A stretch of DNA of 64,000 bases from Flavobacterium sp. (GTDB lineage: Bacteria > Bacteroidota > Bacteroidia > Flavobacteriales > Flavobacteriaceae). Position numbers and translations under genes: made by a program. How positions within the stretch are numbered: position 1 is the first letter of the stretch; every line of letters begins with the position of its first letter. The notes under the pieces were generated by a model, which had not been told where the DNA came from, ran no database searches, and worked only from the letters and a program-made list of their open reading frames with translations. Location: NCBI RefSeq assembly GCF_035195345.1, contig NZ_CP136574.1, positions 62,001 through 126,000 of the forward strand, given 5' to 3'. This document shows, one piece after another, positions 1 through 8,500 of this stretch.

Positions 1-89
1 ACAAATTTTCTTTGTAAAGCTGGTAGGAAAACTTTGCTACCTTCAATTTCTTTTACAATTTGTAGTATGCTTTTACTTTTATATGCCAT
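1..89 (-). CDS. DUF262 family protein, N-terminal fragment (runs off the window)
   Basis: The first 29 codons are visible on the minus strand, starting with ATG at 89-87. They read MAYKSKSILQIVKEIEG and then FLPALQRKFV. The phrase LPALQRKFV is the hallmark start of DUF262 proteins (ParB/Srx-like fold, GmrSD-type), which are often nucleases or nucleotide-dependent restriction factors in defence loci. The rest of the gene lies outside the window, so neither the catalytic motif nor a DUF1524 HNH half can be checked. A flavobacterial -7 element stands 70 bp upstream. The neighbourhood is accessory, which fits a defence role, but that role is inferred. Confidence 0.75.
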   Translation of the reverse strand, partial: MAYKSKSILQIVKEIEGSKVFLPALQRKF

Positions 90-156
90 TTTTTTAGATG
101 TGTTTTTTTGTCTGTTTGGTTTTTGTTTTACACTTGTTGTAACTTGTTTATATCAT

Positions 157-164
157 CAAATCTA
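157..164 (-). promoter_or_regulatory. Putative -7 promoter element (TAGATTTG) of the DUF262 gene
   Basis: On the minus strand the sequence TAGATTTG matches the flavobacterial -7 consensus TAnnTTTG. The surrounding stretch (positions 139-170) is nearly the same as the one before the gene at 1714-2439 (positions 2470-2500), so the two genes share a duplicated promoter. No clear -33 TTG is visible. Confidence 0.45.
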
Positions 165-336
165 TATAACTAAATAATTTATTTATAATAATTTTTAGAT
201 ATATTAACATTTAAACTCAAAGCTTTCATTGTTTAAAATTTTTGGCAATTAAATAAAATATTAAATGATATTGTTACGGTGTTTTGGGTAAAAATATTAC
301 GGTCTTTTTTGTTAAGTAATTAATAGTTATAAATGC

Positions 337-447
337 CTAATCTCCATCCTTAATATCAAAATAGATATAAATCAACTGTAAAATAAGAATAACTAAACCA
401 ATGAACATGATTAAAGCATACGTTCTTGAACTATCCCATTTTTTCAT
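337..447 (-). CDS. Tiny single-span membrane protein, copy 1 (36 aa)
   Basis: A 36-codon ORF begins with ATG at 447-445 and ends with TAG at 339-337. Residues 1-9 are polar and charged (MKKWDSSRT), residues 10-30 form one hydrophobic helix (YALIMFIGLVILILQLIYIY) and the tail is DIKDGD. A second copy at 2538-2642 is identical up to the last residues, where the DNA repeat ends. Conservation of the reading frame in both copies, while another short frame in the same repeat is broken in one copy, supports it as real. The size and shape resemble type I toxin peptides or small membrane regulators. Function unknown. Confidence 0.45.
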   Translation of the reverse strand: MKKWDSSRTYALIMFIGLVILILQLIYIYFDIKDGD

Positions 448-732
448 ATTTTTCAAAACTTTTATTATTTATTTAAAATCATTAAAACATCGATATTGTT
501 AAAAAATTCAACTTTGTTTTAATAGTTTTCTTTCCAATTATCATGACCATAAAATATTCCTTAGTTTTATATATTTTAACTCTCATATAAATGTCAGCAA
601 ACCATTAATAACTCAACTAATTATTTCTATTATCAATATAACATGTTCATTTAAAAACTAAGCTAAATTAGTTACCTCAATTCTTTATTGGTAAGTATTT
701 TTGGAATTTTACTATGCAAAAACGAAATGATA
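349..732. repeat. Direct repeat A, copy 1 (384 bp)
   Basis: Positions 349-732 recur at 2544-2927 with a constant offset of 2,195 bp and roughly ten mismatches, so about 97% identity. The repeat carries the tiny membrane ORF at its left end plus about 280 bp of AT-rich sequence upstream of that ORF. The pair brackets the genes at 886-1542 and 1714-2439. No inverted ends or transposase are visible, so it looks like a duplicated gene plus its control region and not an insertion sequence. The rest of 90-885 shows nothing else I can name. Confidence 0.9.
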
Positions 733-885
733 AAATAATTAGTTATTTTTATTTTTTTTGTGCTAATTTATATGGTTACGCGAAAGGATTTGCCCACCAG
801 TAAGGGGGGTATTTTTTTTCGAAAAATAGTTTAAATTAAAGGAAGAAGTGCAATAGTAACATGTGTAATCAGCAGTTATCTTTAT

Positions 886-1542
886 TTAAATCAATCCTTG
901 AGTGTTAAGTTCTGCTATAATTAATCGAACGTCTGCGGTATTTATATAATCAATTAATGCATATTTTCTCCCGAAGCCATTTAGAGAAGTTCCCAAGAAA
1001 AGTCCTTTACCATTATAGTTACTTATCCAAAATCTGTCGTGAAAGTCATCTGTATGTTTTATGTTGATGGTTAATGTTTCTTTTTTACTAAATAGCAGAC
1101 TTTTAATTGAGTTTGCAGCAACAGAATTATATCTTGGCGAAGTAATAAATGTTATTTCATCTATAATTGATAAATATTTATCTAAAATATCTACTACAAA
1201 ATTTGGATAAGTTGCATCGTGATTATTTGGAAAAAAATATCTATCAATTATAATGAGTTTATTTGTTTTTATTGTTCTGTCGAGATATTTTTGAATGAGT
1301 AATTTGATATCACCAGGACGATGGCTGGTTGTTCCAAGAGCTTCAAGGTATTGAGAAGTATTAAAAGCTTCTGTTATTCCAACATCAAGTAGCCATTCTT
1401 TTTCTTTTTCGATGTTAATTTCATTGTTTTCTGGAAAATAATGAAAGAATTCAACATCTTTTATTTCCGACAATTTTTCGACAAGCTTTGTTTCGTCGTC
1501 TAAAGGATTTATTAATACTTTTAAGTACATTACTTTTTTCAT
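886..1542 (-). CDS. PLD-like / MIT_C-like protein of unknown function
   Basis: 218 aa, soluble, no signal peptide. The C-terminal half has a phospholipase-D-like fold signature: LIIIDRYF near residues 96-103, then FHDRFWI around 167-173 and GLFLGTSLNGFGRK around 179-192. The HDR...GTSLN..G arrangement is the single HKD-like motif of PLD-like domains with Arg in place of Lys, as in MITD1-type domains and in several bacterial defence proteins. The first 90 residues are not recognised. The gene stands alone, 171 bp downstream of the membrane-protein gene on the same strand, between the two copies of repeat A. A nuclease or sensor role in defence is only inferred from the location. Confidence 0.55.
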   Translation of the reverse strand: MKKVMYLKVLINPLDDETKLVEKLSEIKDVEFFHYFPENNEINIEKEKEWLLDVGITEAFNTSQYLEALGTTSHRPGDIKLLIQKYLDRTIKTNKLIIIDRYFFPNNHDATYPNFVVDILDKYLSIIDEITFITSPRYNSVAANSIKSLLFSKKETLTINIKHTDDFHDRFWISNYNGKGLFLGTSLNGFGRKYALIDYINTADVRLIIAELNTQGLI

Positions 1543-1713
1543 TTTTGATTTAAAATTGAGTTATAATTTTGATTCTGCGTTACAATTACTATATTATATT
1601 ATTAAATAAATAAAACTTTTAAAATTTGTTCAAAAAAAATGCCTATGCATCTTTTTGATTATATTGCTTTCATGAAAGGTGAAAGGAATCGCGCAAATTC
1701 AAATGAGTACATA

Positions 1714-2439
1714 TTATTTTACTTGGCTTAAATAATCTAAAATTTGTTTAGCGTTTTTGGTCACAAACGAAACTTGATTTTCCGTTACTTTTTCACCGTG
1801 AATCGCATAATTACAAATTGAAAGTATTTCTCTTAGTATAACAAAAAAGTTGTTATCAATAATTTCAAATTTGGCTAAGTCTTGAATAATTCGAGTTAAT
1901 GGCTGATGTCTAGGGTCAAAATTACCACTATCAAATCGTTGTACCCAAATCCGTCTTAATTGTTTTTCAATGTTAAAACGTACTTGGAACATTAATAAAT
2001 TGCCTTGTGGAACATCAATACGTCTAGCTATTTTGATGTCTGGTGTGATACCGTGTTCTTTTAGTTTGGCACTTAAAATCCTTTCAATTTCGTATTGTAG
2101 CTCAGGTAATTTATTGTCAGGTGGTGGAGGTCCAAATGTCTGAACGGTTTGATGTACAGTTTGAGTTTGACTGCTGCGAATTTCGTTTTTTATGTCTCCT
2201 AGTTTAATCCTAATATCTTGTTTAAGGTCTTCAATTTCTTTTTTTAGCTTAATGCCAAAAAAATCAATTTCTGAAAAAATGGGTACAAGCATTAGCGCCA
2301 CAAAAATTAAAAAAATAAAAATATCAAATAGAACAGATTGTCCTGAAATTATTTCGTCAAAACGGTTAAATAGAATTATTCCTGTCAATCCGATTAGTAA
2401 AATCCACCATAATATTTTAAACCAGTTTGGAAGTTTCAT
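1714..2439 (-). CDS. Two-helix membrane protein with coiled coil and DUF4145-like C-terminus
   Basis: 241 aa. Two hydrophobic helices at about residues 8-25 and 34-56 form an N-terminal hairpin anchor. Residues 63-90 are rich in E/K/I heptads (coiled coil), then a proline patch (GPPPPDNKLP), then a soluble domain of about 130 residues ending with the motif AIHGEKVTENQ..... The AIHGExVTxxxA pattern near the C-terminus is like DUF4145, a domain seen in restriction and defence proteins. The protein would sit in the inner membrane with its domain in the cytoplasm. Its promoter matches that of the DUF262 gene at the left edge, suggesting co-regulation. Function unknown. Confidence 0.6.
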   Translation of the reverse strand: MKLPNWFKILWWILLIGLTGIILFNRFDEIISGQSVLFDIFIFLIFVALMLVPIFSEIDFFGIKLKKEIEDLKQDIRIKLGDIKNEIRSSQTQTVHQTVQTFGPPPPDNKLPELQYEIERILSAKLKEHGITPDIKIARRIDVPQGNLLMFQVRFNIEKQLRRIWVQRFDSGNFDPRHQPLTRIIQDLAKFEIIDNNFFVILREILSICNYAIHGEKVTENQVSFVTKNAKQILDYLSQVK

Positions 2440-2486
2440 ATTGTTTTTGAGTTTTTTTAGGGTTACTGCTAACTTGTTTATATAAT

Positions 2487-2494
2487 CAAATATA
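2487..2494 (-). promoter_or_regulatory. Putative -7 promoter element (TATATTTG) of the membrane-protein gene
   Basis: Perfect TAnnTTTG on the minus strand, 48 bp upstream of the ATG at 2439. The flanking sequence with the shared phrase AACAAGTTA downstream matches that before the DUF262 gene. Confidence 0.45.
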
Positions 2495-2537
2495 TACAGC
2501 TTTTAAAATTTATTAATAAAAAAAGTTGCCTAAACAT

Positions 2538-2642
2538 TTAACTCTTAATATCAAAATAGATATAAATCAACTGTAAAATAAGAATAACTAAACCAATGAA
2601 CATGATTAAAGCATACGTTCTTGAACTATCCCATTTTTTCAT
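2538..2642 (-). CDS. Tiny single-span membrane protein, copy 2 (34 aa)
   Basis: ATG at 2642-2640, stop TAA at 2540-2538. The first 33 residues are the same as in copy 1 (337-447): a short polar start, one hydrophobic helix and DIK. The last residue is S here and DGD in copy 1, because the repeat boundary falls inside the ORF. This copy sits upstream of the genes at 1714-2439 and 886-1542; copy 1 sits upstream of the DUF262 gene. Function unknown; a type-I-toxin-like or regulatory membrane peptide is possible. Confidence 0.45.
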   Translation of the reverse strand: MKKWDSSRTYALIMFIGLVILILQLIYIYFDIKS

Positions 2643-2927
2643 ATTTTTCAAAACTTTTATTATTTATTTTAAATCATTAAAACATCTATATTGTTAAAAA
2701 AATCAACTTTGTTTTAATAGTTTTCTTTCCAATTATCATGACCTTAAAATATTCCTTAGTTTTCTATATTTTAACTCTCATATAAATGTCAGCAAACCAT
2801 TAATAACTCAACTAATTATTTCTATTATCAATATAACATGTTCATTTAAAAACTAAGGTAAATTAGTTACCTCAATTCTTTTTTAGTATGTATTTTTGGA
2901 ATTTTACTATGCAAAAACGAAATGATA
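2544..2927. repeat. Direct repeat A, copy 2 (384 bp)
   Basis: Second copy of the 384-bp repeat at 349-732; see that entry. The differences cluster in homopolymer-rich stretches and in the last 50 bp. It fills most of the gap between the genes at 1714-2439 and 2999-3667. Confidence 0.9.
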
Positions 2928-2954
2928 TAGTATTTCTTGTTTTTGTATAATAAA

Positions 2955-2981
2955 AAAAAGATGCCAATTGGCATCTTTTAA
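2955..2981 (-). terminator. Rho-independent terminator after the HIRAN gene
   Basis: Perfect hairpin AAAAGATGCC / GGCATCTTTT followed on the minus strand by a run of T, 18 bp beyond the stop codon of the gene at 2999-3667. It closes the three-gene operon that starts at 4957. Confidence 0.8.
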
Positions 2982-2998
2982 TATTGATTGTAATAAAG

Positions 2999-3667
2999 TT
3001 ATATTACTCTTACTGAAAAATATATTTGTTTCATTTTTCCATTTTTTTCAAGATTCGTTACCCTTATGTCAATTTCTTCGTTTTTGACTTTATGAAAGAA
3101 TAAGTTATGACCTCTTTTAACGTAACCTATACATTCAGAATTTTTGAAAATCTTTACCGCTGATTTATCAACTTGATTTTCTGGCTCAAGTTCAAATCTT
3201 AATTTATCACCTATGTTTACGCAATCTGAATCTAATTTTAAATGGGATAGGGCAGCAATGTCTGAAACAAAATTAACTCCTACACCATTGTGTTTTTTTG
3301 GATATTCAGCAAGAAATTCAAAGGTGTCAGTTGCTAACTCTCCTTGTGTAAACCCTAATTCATCAAACCAATCTAGACCTTCAATGTTAGCGTTCCAAAA
3401 AGATAAATAATTGTTTCGATCCGCTCTAGTTTTTGGCATCAATCTTAAAGATAAAGCTGTTTTTAGATTGGTACGATATTCTTTGTCAAAGTCTGGAAAC
3501 TCGGGATAGTTATAAAATCCTTTGTTACTAGCTTTCTTGACTTCATCGGATTGATATTTAAATACAATATCGTCCCCTGATGAATTTTCTCTTGAAAAGA
3601 CACCTACTAAAAATCGACCATCTCCTTTGCCTGGTCTCCAACTTAAATAGATTTTTTTTAATATCAT
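2999..3667 (-). CDS. HIRAN-domain protein with HipS-like N-terminus
   Basis: 222 aa. Residues about 128-218 form a HIRAN domain: the signature is FELEPENQVDKSAV (158-171) and IGYVKRG (180-186). HIRAN domains bind single-stranded DNA 3' ends in HLTF-type proteins and occur in bacterial stand-alone forms. Residues 1-95 (YLSWRPG, then FKY and Y..L..AL..RLMPKTR) resemble the small N-terminal subdomain of HipA, which in split HipBST systems is the separate antitoxin-like HipS. The ATG is one base after the stop of the kinase gene, so the two are translationally coupled. Role inferred: partner or targeting subunit of the kinase. Confidence 0.7.
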   Translation of the reverse strand: MILKKIYLSWRPGKGDGRFLVGVFSRENSSGDDIVFKYQSDEVKKASNKGFYNYPEFPDFDKEYRTNLKTALSLRLMPKTRADRNNYLSFWNANIEGLDWFDELGFTQGELATDTFEFLAEYPKKHNGVGVNFVSDIAALSHLKLDSDCVNIGDKLRFELEPENQVDKSAVKIFKNSECIGYVKRGHNLFFHKVKNEEIDIRVTNLEKNGKMKQIYFSVRVI

Positions 3668-3668
3668 A

Positions 3669-4625
3669 TTACAAGAATTCCTGTAAAAGTTTTTTTGTTC
3701 TGATTGTTATTAATTTACTTATTAATTCCTTCCTTTTTGGTGAAAGGAAGTATTTTTCATTTGCAAAGATAATACCATTATCTATGTTTAAAACAATATC
3801 GTTAATTATATTTTCGTTAAAACTCTCATTAACTTTTTTTATAGAATTAAATACAACATCCGGATAGATTTTTGATATGTGCTTTAGTAATTCTATATGT
3901 GGCATTGCAGCACCAAACCATTTTAGATGGGATACAGCTTTCTCTCCAAATAAATACTTTTCTAATTTATAATCATCATTTATAAAACTATCTAAATTTT
4001 CTTCAATAATATTATAAGCTAAACAATTGCCATTATCAAAAAGTGGAGAAAATCGAACAGTTCTAGTAATAATAGGTGAGTTTGTATCTTTTTTTAACCC
4101 GAAATATTTATTTGGTCTAATTTGTATTTTGATTTCTCTTATAATTGCCCAATTTTGTTGATGTCTGTCCCTATTTCCTATAACTGAATCAAAAACAAGC
4201 ATATTTATAAAATCGTTTATAATTAATTTTTCCTCTTCTTTTTTTAATGACTTAAAGAAACTCTCAACTAGTTGAAAAGTATGGTCTGTTCCTCTTTTTG
4301 TTTCAAACTCTGGATAAATTCTTAAAAGGACTTGTTGTCCATGAATTAATTCTTGAGTGAAATCTTCTGTCATTGATTTTGAAAGACATCCGCCGATACC
4401 GTCTAAAGTAGCAACTTCATATTTTAATACATTAAAACCTAACTTATTTCCAACTTCATATGCAATAATTTCATTCCAAAATTCCCATGGATATTTTTCT
4501 TTTGGTTCTTTAAAATAAAACAAATCATAAGTTTCGGGATGTAATACCACTTTTTTAATTCTCTTCCCAATAGGAACGAACCTTTGATCGCCAGAAGGCC
4601 ATTGTGATATATCAATTAATTTCAT
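3669..4625 (-). CDS. HipA-like / CtkA-like serine-threonine kinase
   Basis: 318 aa. HipA-type kinase core without the N-terminal subdomain: FYFKEP with the ATP-binding Lys at residue 39, the helix E at 52 (FWNEIIAYEVG), the catalytic loop NRDRHQQNW (151-159, Asp153) and the metal-binding DNG (197-199). HipA kinases phosphorylate aminoacyl-tRNA synthetases or other translation targets and cause growth arrest. Here the kinase sits between an XRE regulator (93 bp upstream) and a HIRAN protein (1 bp downstream), a split three-gene layout like HipBST but with a HIRAN domain added. Its target is unknown. Toxin function is inferred from the family. Confidence 0.8.
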   Translation of the reverse strand: MKLIDISQWPSGDQRFVPIGKRIKKVVLHPETYDLFYFKEPKEKYPWEFWNEIIAYEVGNKLGFNVLKYEVATLDGIGGCLSKSMTEDFTQELIHGQQVLLRIYPEFETKRGTDHTFQLVESFFKSLKKEEEKLIINDFINMLVFDSVIGNRDRHQQNWAIIREIKIQIRPNKYFGLKKDTNSPIITRTVRFSPLFDNGNCLAYNIIEENLDSFINDDYKLEKYLFGEKAVSHLKWFGAAMPHIELLKHISKIYPDVVFNSIKKVNESFNENIINDIVLNIDNGIIFANEKYFLSPKRKELISKLITIRTKKLLQEFL

Positions 4626-4650
4626 ATATTAAAAGTTCTTGGCTGAGTTT

Positions 4651-4664
4651 GACTTTCAAAAGTC
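4651..4664. promoter_or_regulatory. Inverted repeat GACTTT-N2-AAAGTC before the kinase gene
   Basis: A 14-bp palindrome lies in the 92-bp gap between the XRE gene and the kinase gene, 26 bp before the kinase ATG. It is a candidate operator for the XRE protein or part of an internal promoter; the location inside the operon is unusual for a toxin-antitoxin operator. Confidence 0.35.
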
Positions 4665-4717
4665 TTTTATATACATTTTGTATTTTAATAATACCTTTGA
4701 ATCTTAAATAAATAAAA

Positions 4718-4957
4718 TTATTCCTTGTCTAAATCAATTTTGAAATCAAATAGCTGGTTTGGTTGTAATTTTAATCCTTTTGATAATTCAAGAATAGTAT
4801 TTAAGGTGATATTGATTTCACCCTTTTCAATCTTGCTAATGTTACTATGATCAATATCGCATCTTTGAGCTAATTGTCTGTAGCTTAGATTTTGTTCAAT
4901 TCTATGCTTTTCTATAATCTTTCCAAAAAGAATTAAAAATTCATCTTTATCAATCAT
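4718..4957 (-). CDS. XRE-family regulator (HipB-like antitoxin candidate)
   Basis: 79 aa, almost entirely a helix-turn-helix domain of the Cro/CI type (about residues 8-68). The recognition motif reads YRQLAQRCDIDHSNISKIEKGE, split here for length as YRQLAQRCDID and HSNISKIEKGE. It is the first gene of the XRE-kinase-HIRAN operon, the place of HipB in hip operons, and probably represses the operon and may bind the kinase. It lacks the C-terminal extension that HipB uses to contact HipA, so neutralisation might rest on the HIRAN/HipS-like protein instead. Confidence 0.8.
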   Translation of the reverse strand: MIDKDEFLILFGKIIEKHRIEQNLSYRQLAQRCDIDHSNISKIEKGEINITLNTILELSKGLKLQPNQLFDFKIDLDKE

Positions 4958-5116
4958 TACTCATTTTTAATGGCAATTTCATTACATTTTGAAAAAATAT
5001 TGTAGGTTTATAAAACCACATTTAGTTTTTTTACTTATATTTGTTTAATATTTTTAATAAATTTGCGATTCTTCAAAAAAAAATTGAAGCATTCGCTTAG
5101 AATCTCGTCATCAAAA

Positions 5117-5207
5117 ACTGGTAATTTTTAAACACACGAGATGATAAGTCAGATGCTCACGTCAATACTGGCGTGGGCTCACTTATTCGTGTGTTCGGTA
5201 TACCAGT
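5117..5207 (+). ncRNA. Candidate structured RNA (long multi-part hairpin)
   Basis: Three nested stems are visible: ACTGGTA (5117-5123) with TACCAGT (5201-5207); CACACGA (5133-5139) with TCGTGTG (5187-5193), extended by ATAAGT (5144-5149) with ACTTAT (5181-5186); and GCTCACG (5155-5161) with CGTGGGC (5172-5178, one G-U pair). Such length-matched nested complementarity is unlikely by chance in AT-rich DNA. It lies in the 619-bp gap between the XRE gene and SusC. The strand is a guess from the downstream plus-strand operon. It might be a leader, a small RNA or a mobile-element end. A weaker hairpin follows at 5345-5379 (ACTGCC/GGCAGT). Confidence 0.4.
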
Positions 5208-5498
5208 ACCTTGATAGCGGATTTGTTGAGTTCCATGCCTTTTTTTTATGCCTAAAAGTCACTACTCAACATCATTCTTAGCACTGCTTTCATTACAAAG
5301 TTTCGCAAATAACTCATTTAACATTTTAGTTAGTTTGGAAGGGCACTGCCTGCGCTGTACTTTTTTAAGCAACGGCAGTATCACTTTTCAACTTAGAAAC
5401 CTTAAAAAATAAATGCCTATGATGTAAAACAAAATAGTATGTCAAATGATTACATGAATTCAAACATGATAATCAATGCCATTCGTGGCTAACAAAAA

Positions 5499-5534
5499 AG
5501 TCCCCTAAACCGTCGGCAAACTAGCTAGAGGACT
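5499..5534 (+). promoter_or_regulatory. Short leader hairpin just upstream of SusC
   Basis: AGTCCCCT (5499-5506) pairs with AGAGGACT (5527-5534) with one mismatch, enclosing a loop that contains CGTCGGC. It ends 43 bp before the SusC start codon, in the presumed 5' untranslated region. Possible cis-regulatory RNA of the SusC/SusD operon. The class is not recognised. Confidence 0.35.
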
Positions 5535-5576
5535 AAAGCAAACAAAACCAATGTTTCATTTAACCAACACAAAAGT

Positions 5577-8500
5577 ATGAATAAAAATGCATTCTTTAGT
5601 TATTGGGCATCACAACTATTGCCCAAACTTATTCTCACATTAGCTGTATTTTCAACAGCTATACTACAAGCACAAAATACGGTTATCAAAGGAACTGTTT
5701 CCGATAACGTGGGTACGCTTTCGGGTGTTACCGTTGTTATCAAAGGAACCACAACCGGAACGTTAACCGATATTGATGGTAACTTTCAAATTACTGCTCA
5801 ACCCAGTGATGTCTTAGTGTTTTCCTATTTAGGATATCAAACACAAGAAGTACCAATTAACAACAGGACTATAATTAAAATTAATCTACAAGAAGACACA
5901 ACAACACTTAAAGAAGTGATTGTAAATGCAGGTTATTATAATGTAAAAGACAAGGAGGGTACAGGTAGTATTGCAACTGTAAAAGCTGCAGCTATTGAAC
6001 AACAACCCGTAACCAATGTTTTGGCTACATTGCAAGGACGAATGGCTGGGGTAAATATTACGCAGGCTACGGGTGTTCCAGGCGGTGGATTTAGTATACA
6101 AATTCGCGGAGTGAATAGTATTCGAACCGAAGGCAATCAGCCTTTGTATTTGGTTGATGGTATGCCATTTTCAACGGAGAGTATGGGAAATGCTGCTATA
6201 TCAGGTTCTATTATGGGAGGAGTTTTAAATCCTTTGAATGCTATTAATCCTTCCGATATTGAAAGCGTTGAAGTATTAAAAGATGCGGATGCTACAGCCA
6301 TTTATGGTTCTAGAGGCGCCAATGGAGTAGTGCTGATTACCACTAAGAAAGGAAAAAAAGGCAAGACACAATTTACTGTTGACACTTATACTGGGGCAGG
6401 TACAATCAGCCGAAGACTGGATTTATTGAATACTCCACAATATTTAGCCATGCGTGAAGAAGCCTTTGCTAATGATGGCATAAGTAGTTATCCGTTTTGG
6501 GCGTATGATGTTAATGGTACTTGGGATCGTAACCGTTATACTGATTGGCAAAAAGAATTGATAGGAGGAACTGCTCTAACGAGAAATATTTCGTTAGGTG
6601 TTTCAGGAGGAACAGGAAATACTCAGTTTATGGTGAGAGGGACACACTTTAATGAGACCACGGTATTTCCAGGTGATTTTAGTTATGGTAAAAGTGCCGT
6701 TCATTTCAATATTGCCCATCAGTCTGATAACCAAAAGTTTCAAATGAATATGTCGGGTAATTATGTTGCGGATAAAAACAACTTGTTTAGTACCGATTTG
6801 ACTCGATTGGCAACAACTATAGCACCCAACGCACCTGCCTTATATGATGCTGATGGGAATTTGAATTGGGAAAACGGCACTTGGGATAATCCTTTGAGTT
6901 TGTTGAATGGAAGATATTTAACAACTACTAAAGGTTTAACCGTTGGAAGTACCCTTTCTTATGCTATACTTCCCGATTTAGAATTGAAATCATCTTTTGG
7001 TTATAGTGATACCCGAGTAGCAGAGTCTAGTACAAGTCCGTCGACTATTTATAATCCCGCTTATGGATTAACCAGTGCTATTTCGTCTACCATGGTTAAT
7101 CAATCTCAACAGAATTCTTGGAGTATAGAACCCCAAATACATTGGCAAAAGACCTTAGGTAATGGGAAAGTTAGTATGTTGCTTGGGAGTACTTTTCAAG
7201 AGCGAAGTGCGACTCAGTTAGCGGTTTATGGTGCAGGATTTTCGAGTAATGCTTTGTTAGACAATTTGTCGGCTGCTTCATTTACTCAAATCATGAACGA
7301 TTCCGAAATCAATTACCGTTATATGGCATTATTTGGTCGTTTGAATTATAGCTTACAAGACAAATATTTTTTTAATTTAACAGGGCGTAGAGATGGTTCA
7401 AGCCGTTTTGGACCTGGTAACCGTTTTGCTACATTTGGAGCTGTAGGTGCTGCTTGGTTGTTTAGTAAAACCGACTTTTTTGAAAAACAACTTCCGTTTA
7501 TAAGTTTTGGAAAATTACGAGCTAGTTACGGTACTACGGGCAGTGATCAAATAGGGGATTATCAGTTTTTAAATACCTACACACCCAGTGGTATTGGTTA
7601 TAATGGTGTAATAGGTTTGGTACCTGACCGTTTGTTTAATCCTGATTTTAGTTGGGAAGTAAATAAAAAATTTGAAGTAGCATTAGAAACTGGATTTTTA
7701 AATGACGCTATTTTTATAACTGCAGCTTATTTTAAAAATCGTTCTTCGAATCAGTTAGTTGGGATTCCTTTACCCGGTACAACAGGTTTTAATTCCATGC
7801 AAGCTAATTTAGATGCCACTGTTGAAAATAGAGGTTTAGAGTTGATTTTTCGAAGTGTAAATTTTTCAAAGAAAAATTTCAATTGGACTACTTCTGTCAA
7901 TTTAACATTACCTAAGAATGAGTTGATAGCTTTCCCTGATTTAGAGGGTTCGGTCTATGCGAATCAATATGTTATAGGTCAGCCTTTAGGAATTTATAAG
8001 GTCTATGAATTTGCTGGGGTTAACCCAACTACTGGAATTTATGAATTTAGAGATTTTAATGGTGATGGATTATTGACTGATTTAGAAGATCGTCAAAAGA
8101 TTGTAGATACCTCACCCGATTATTTTGGAGGATTGCAAAATAATTTGCGTTATAAAAACTGGGAATTGGATTTTCTATTTCAGTTTGTAAAACAGATTGG
8201 GGTTAATAGCAATGCAATTTCTGCTTTACCAGGGTCTTCAAGTAATATGCCTAACTCTGTATTAAATCATTGGCAACAAGTAGGCGATACAGGCCCCACA
8301 CAACTCTACACGGCTGGTTTTAATGGTGCGGCTGTAAATGCTTTTTATTCTTATTATACACGAAGTGATGCGGCTTATAGTGATGCTTCTTATGTACGTT
8401 TGAAAAATCTATCCTTTTCGTATACATTGCCAAATTCTATTTTGAAAAATTTTAAATGTAAACTTTACTTTCAAGGACAGAATTTATTGACTTTCACACG

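Noticed and set aside
450..735. 22-codon frame (MVMIIGKKTIKT...) within repeat A
   Set aside because: Its ATG is lost and a stop appears early in the second copy, so the frame is not conserved.
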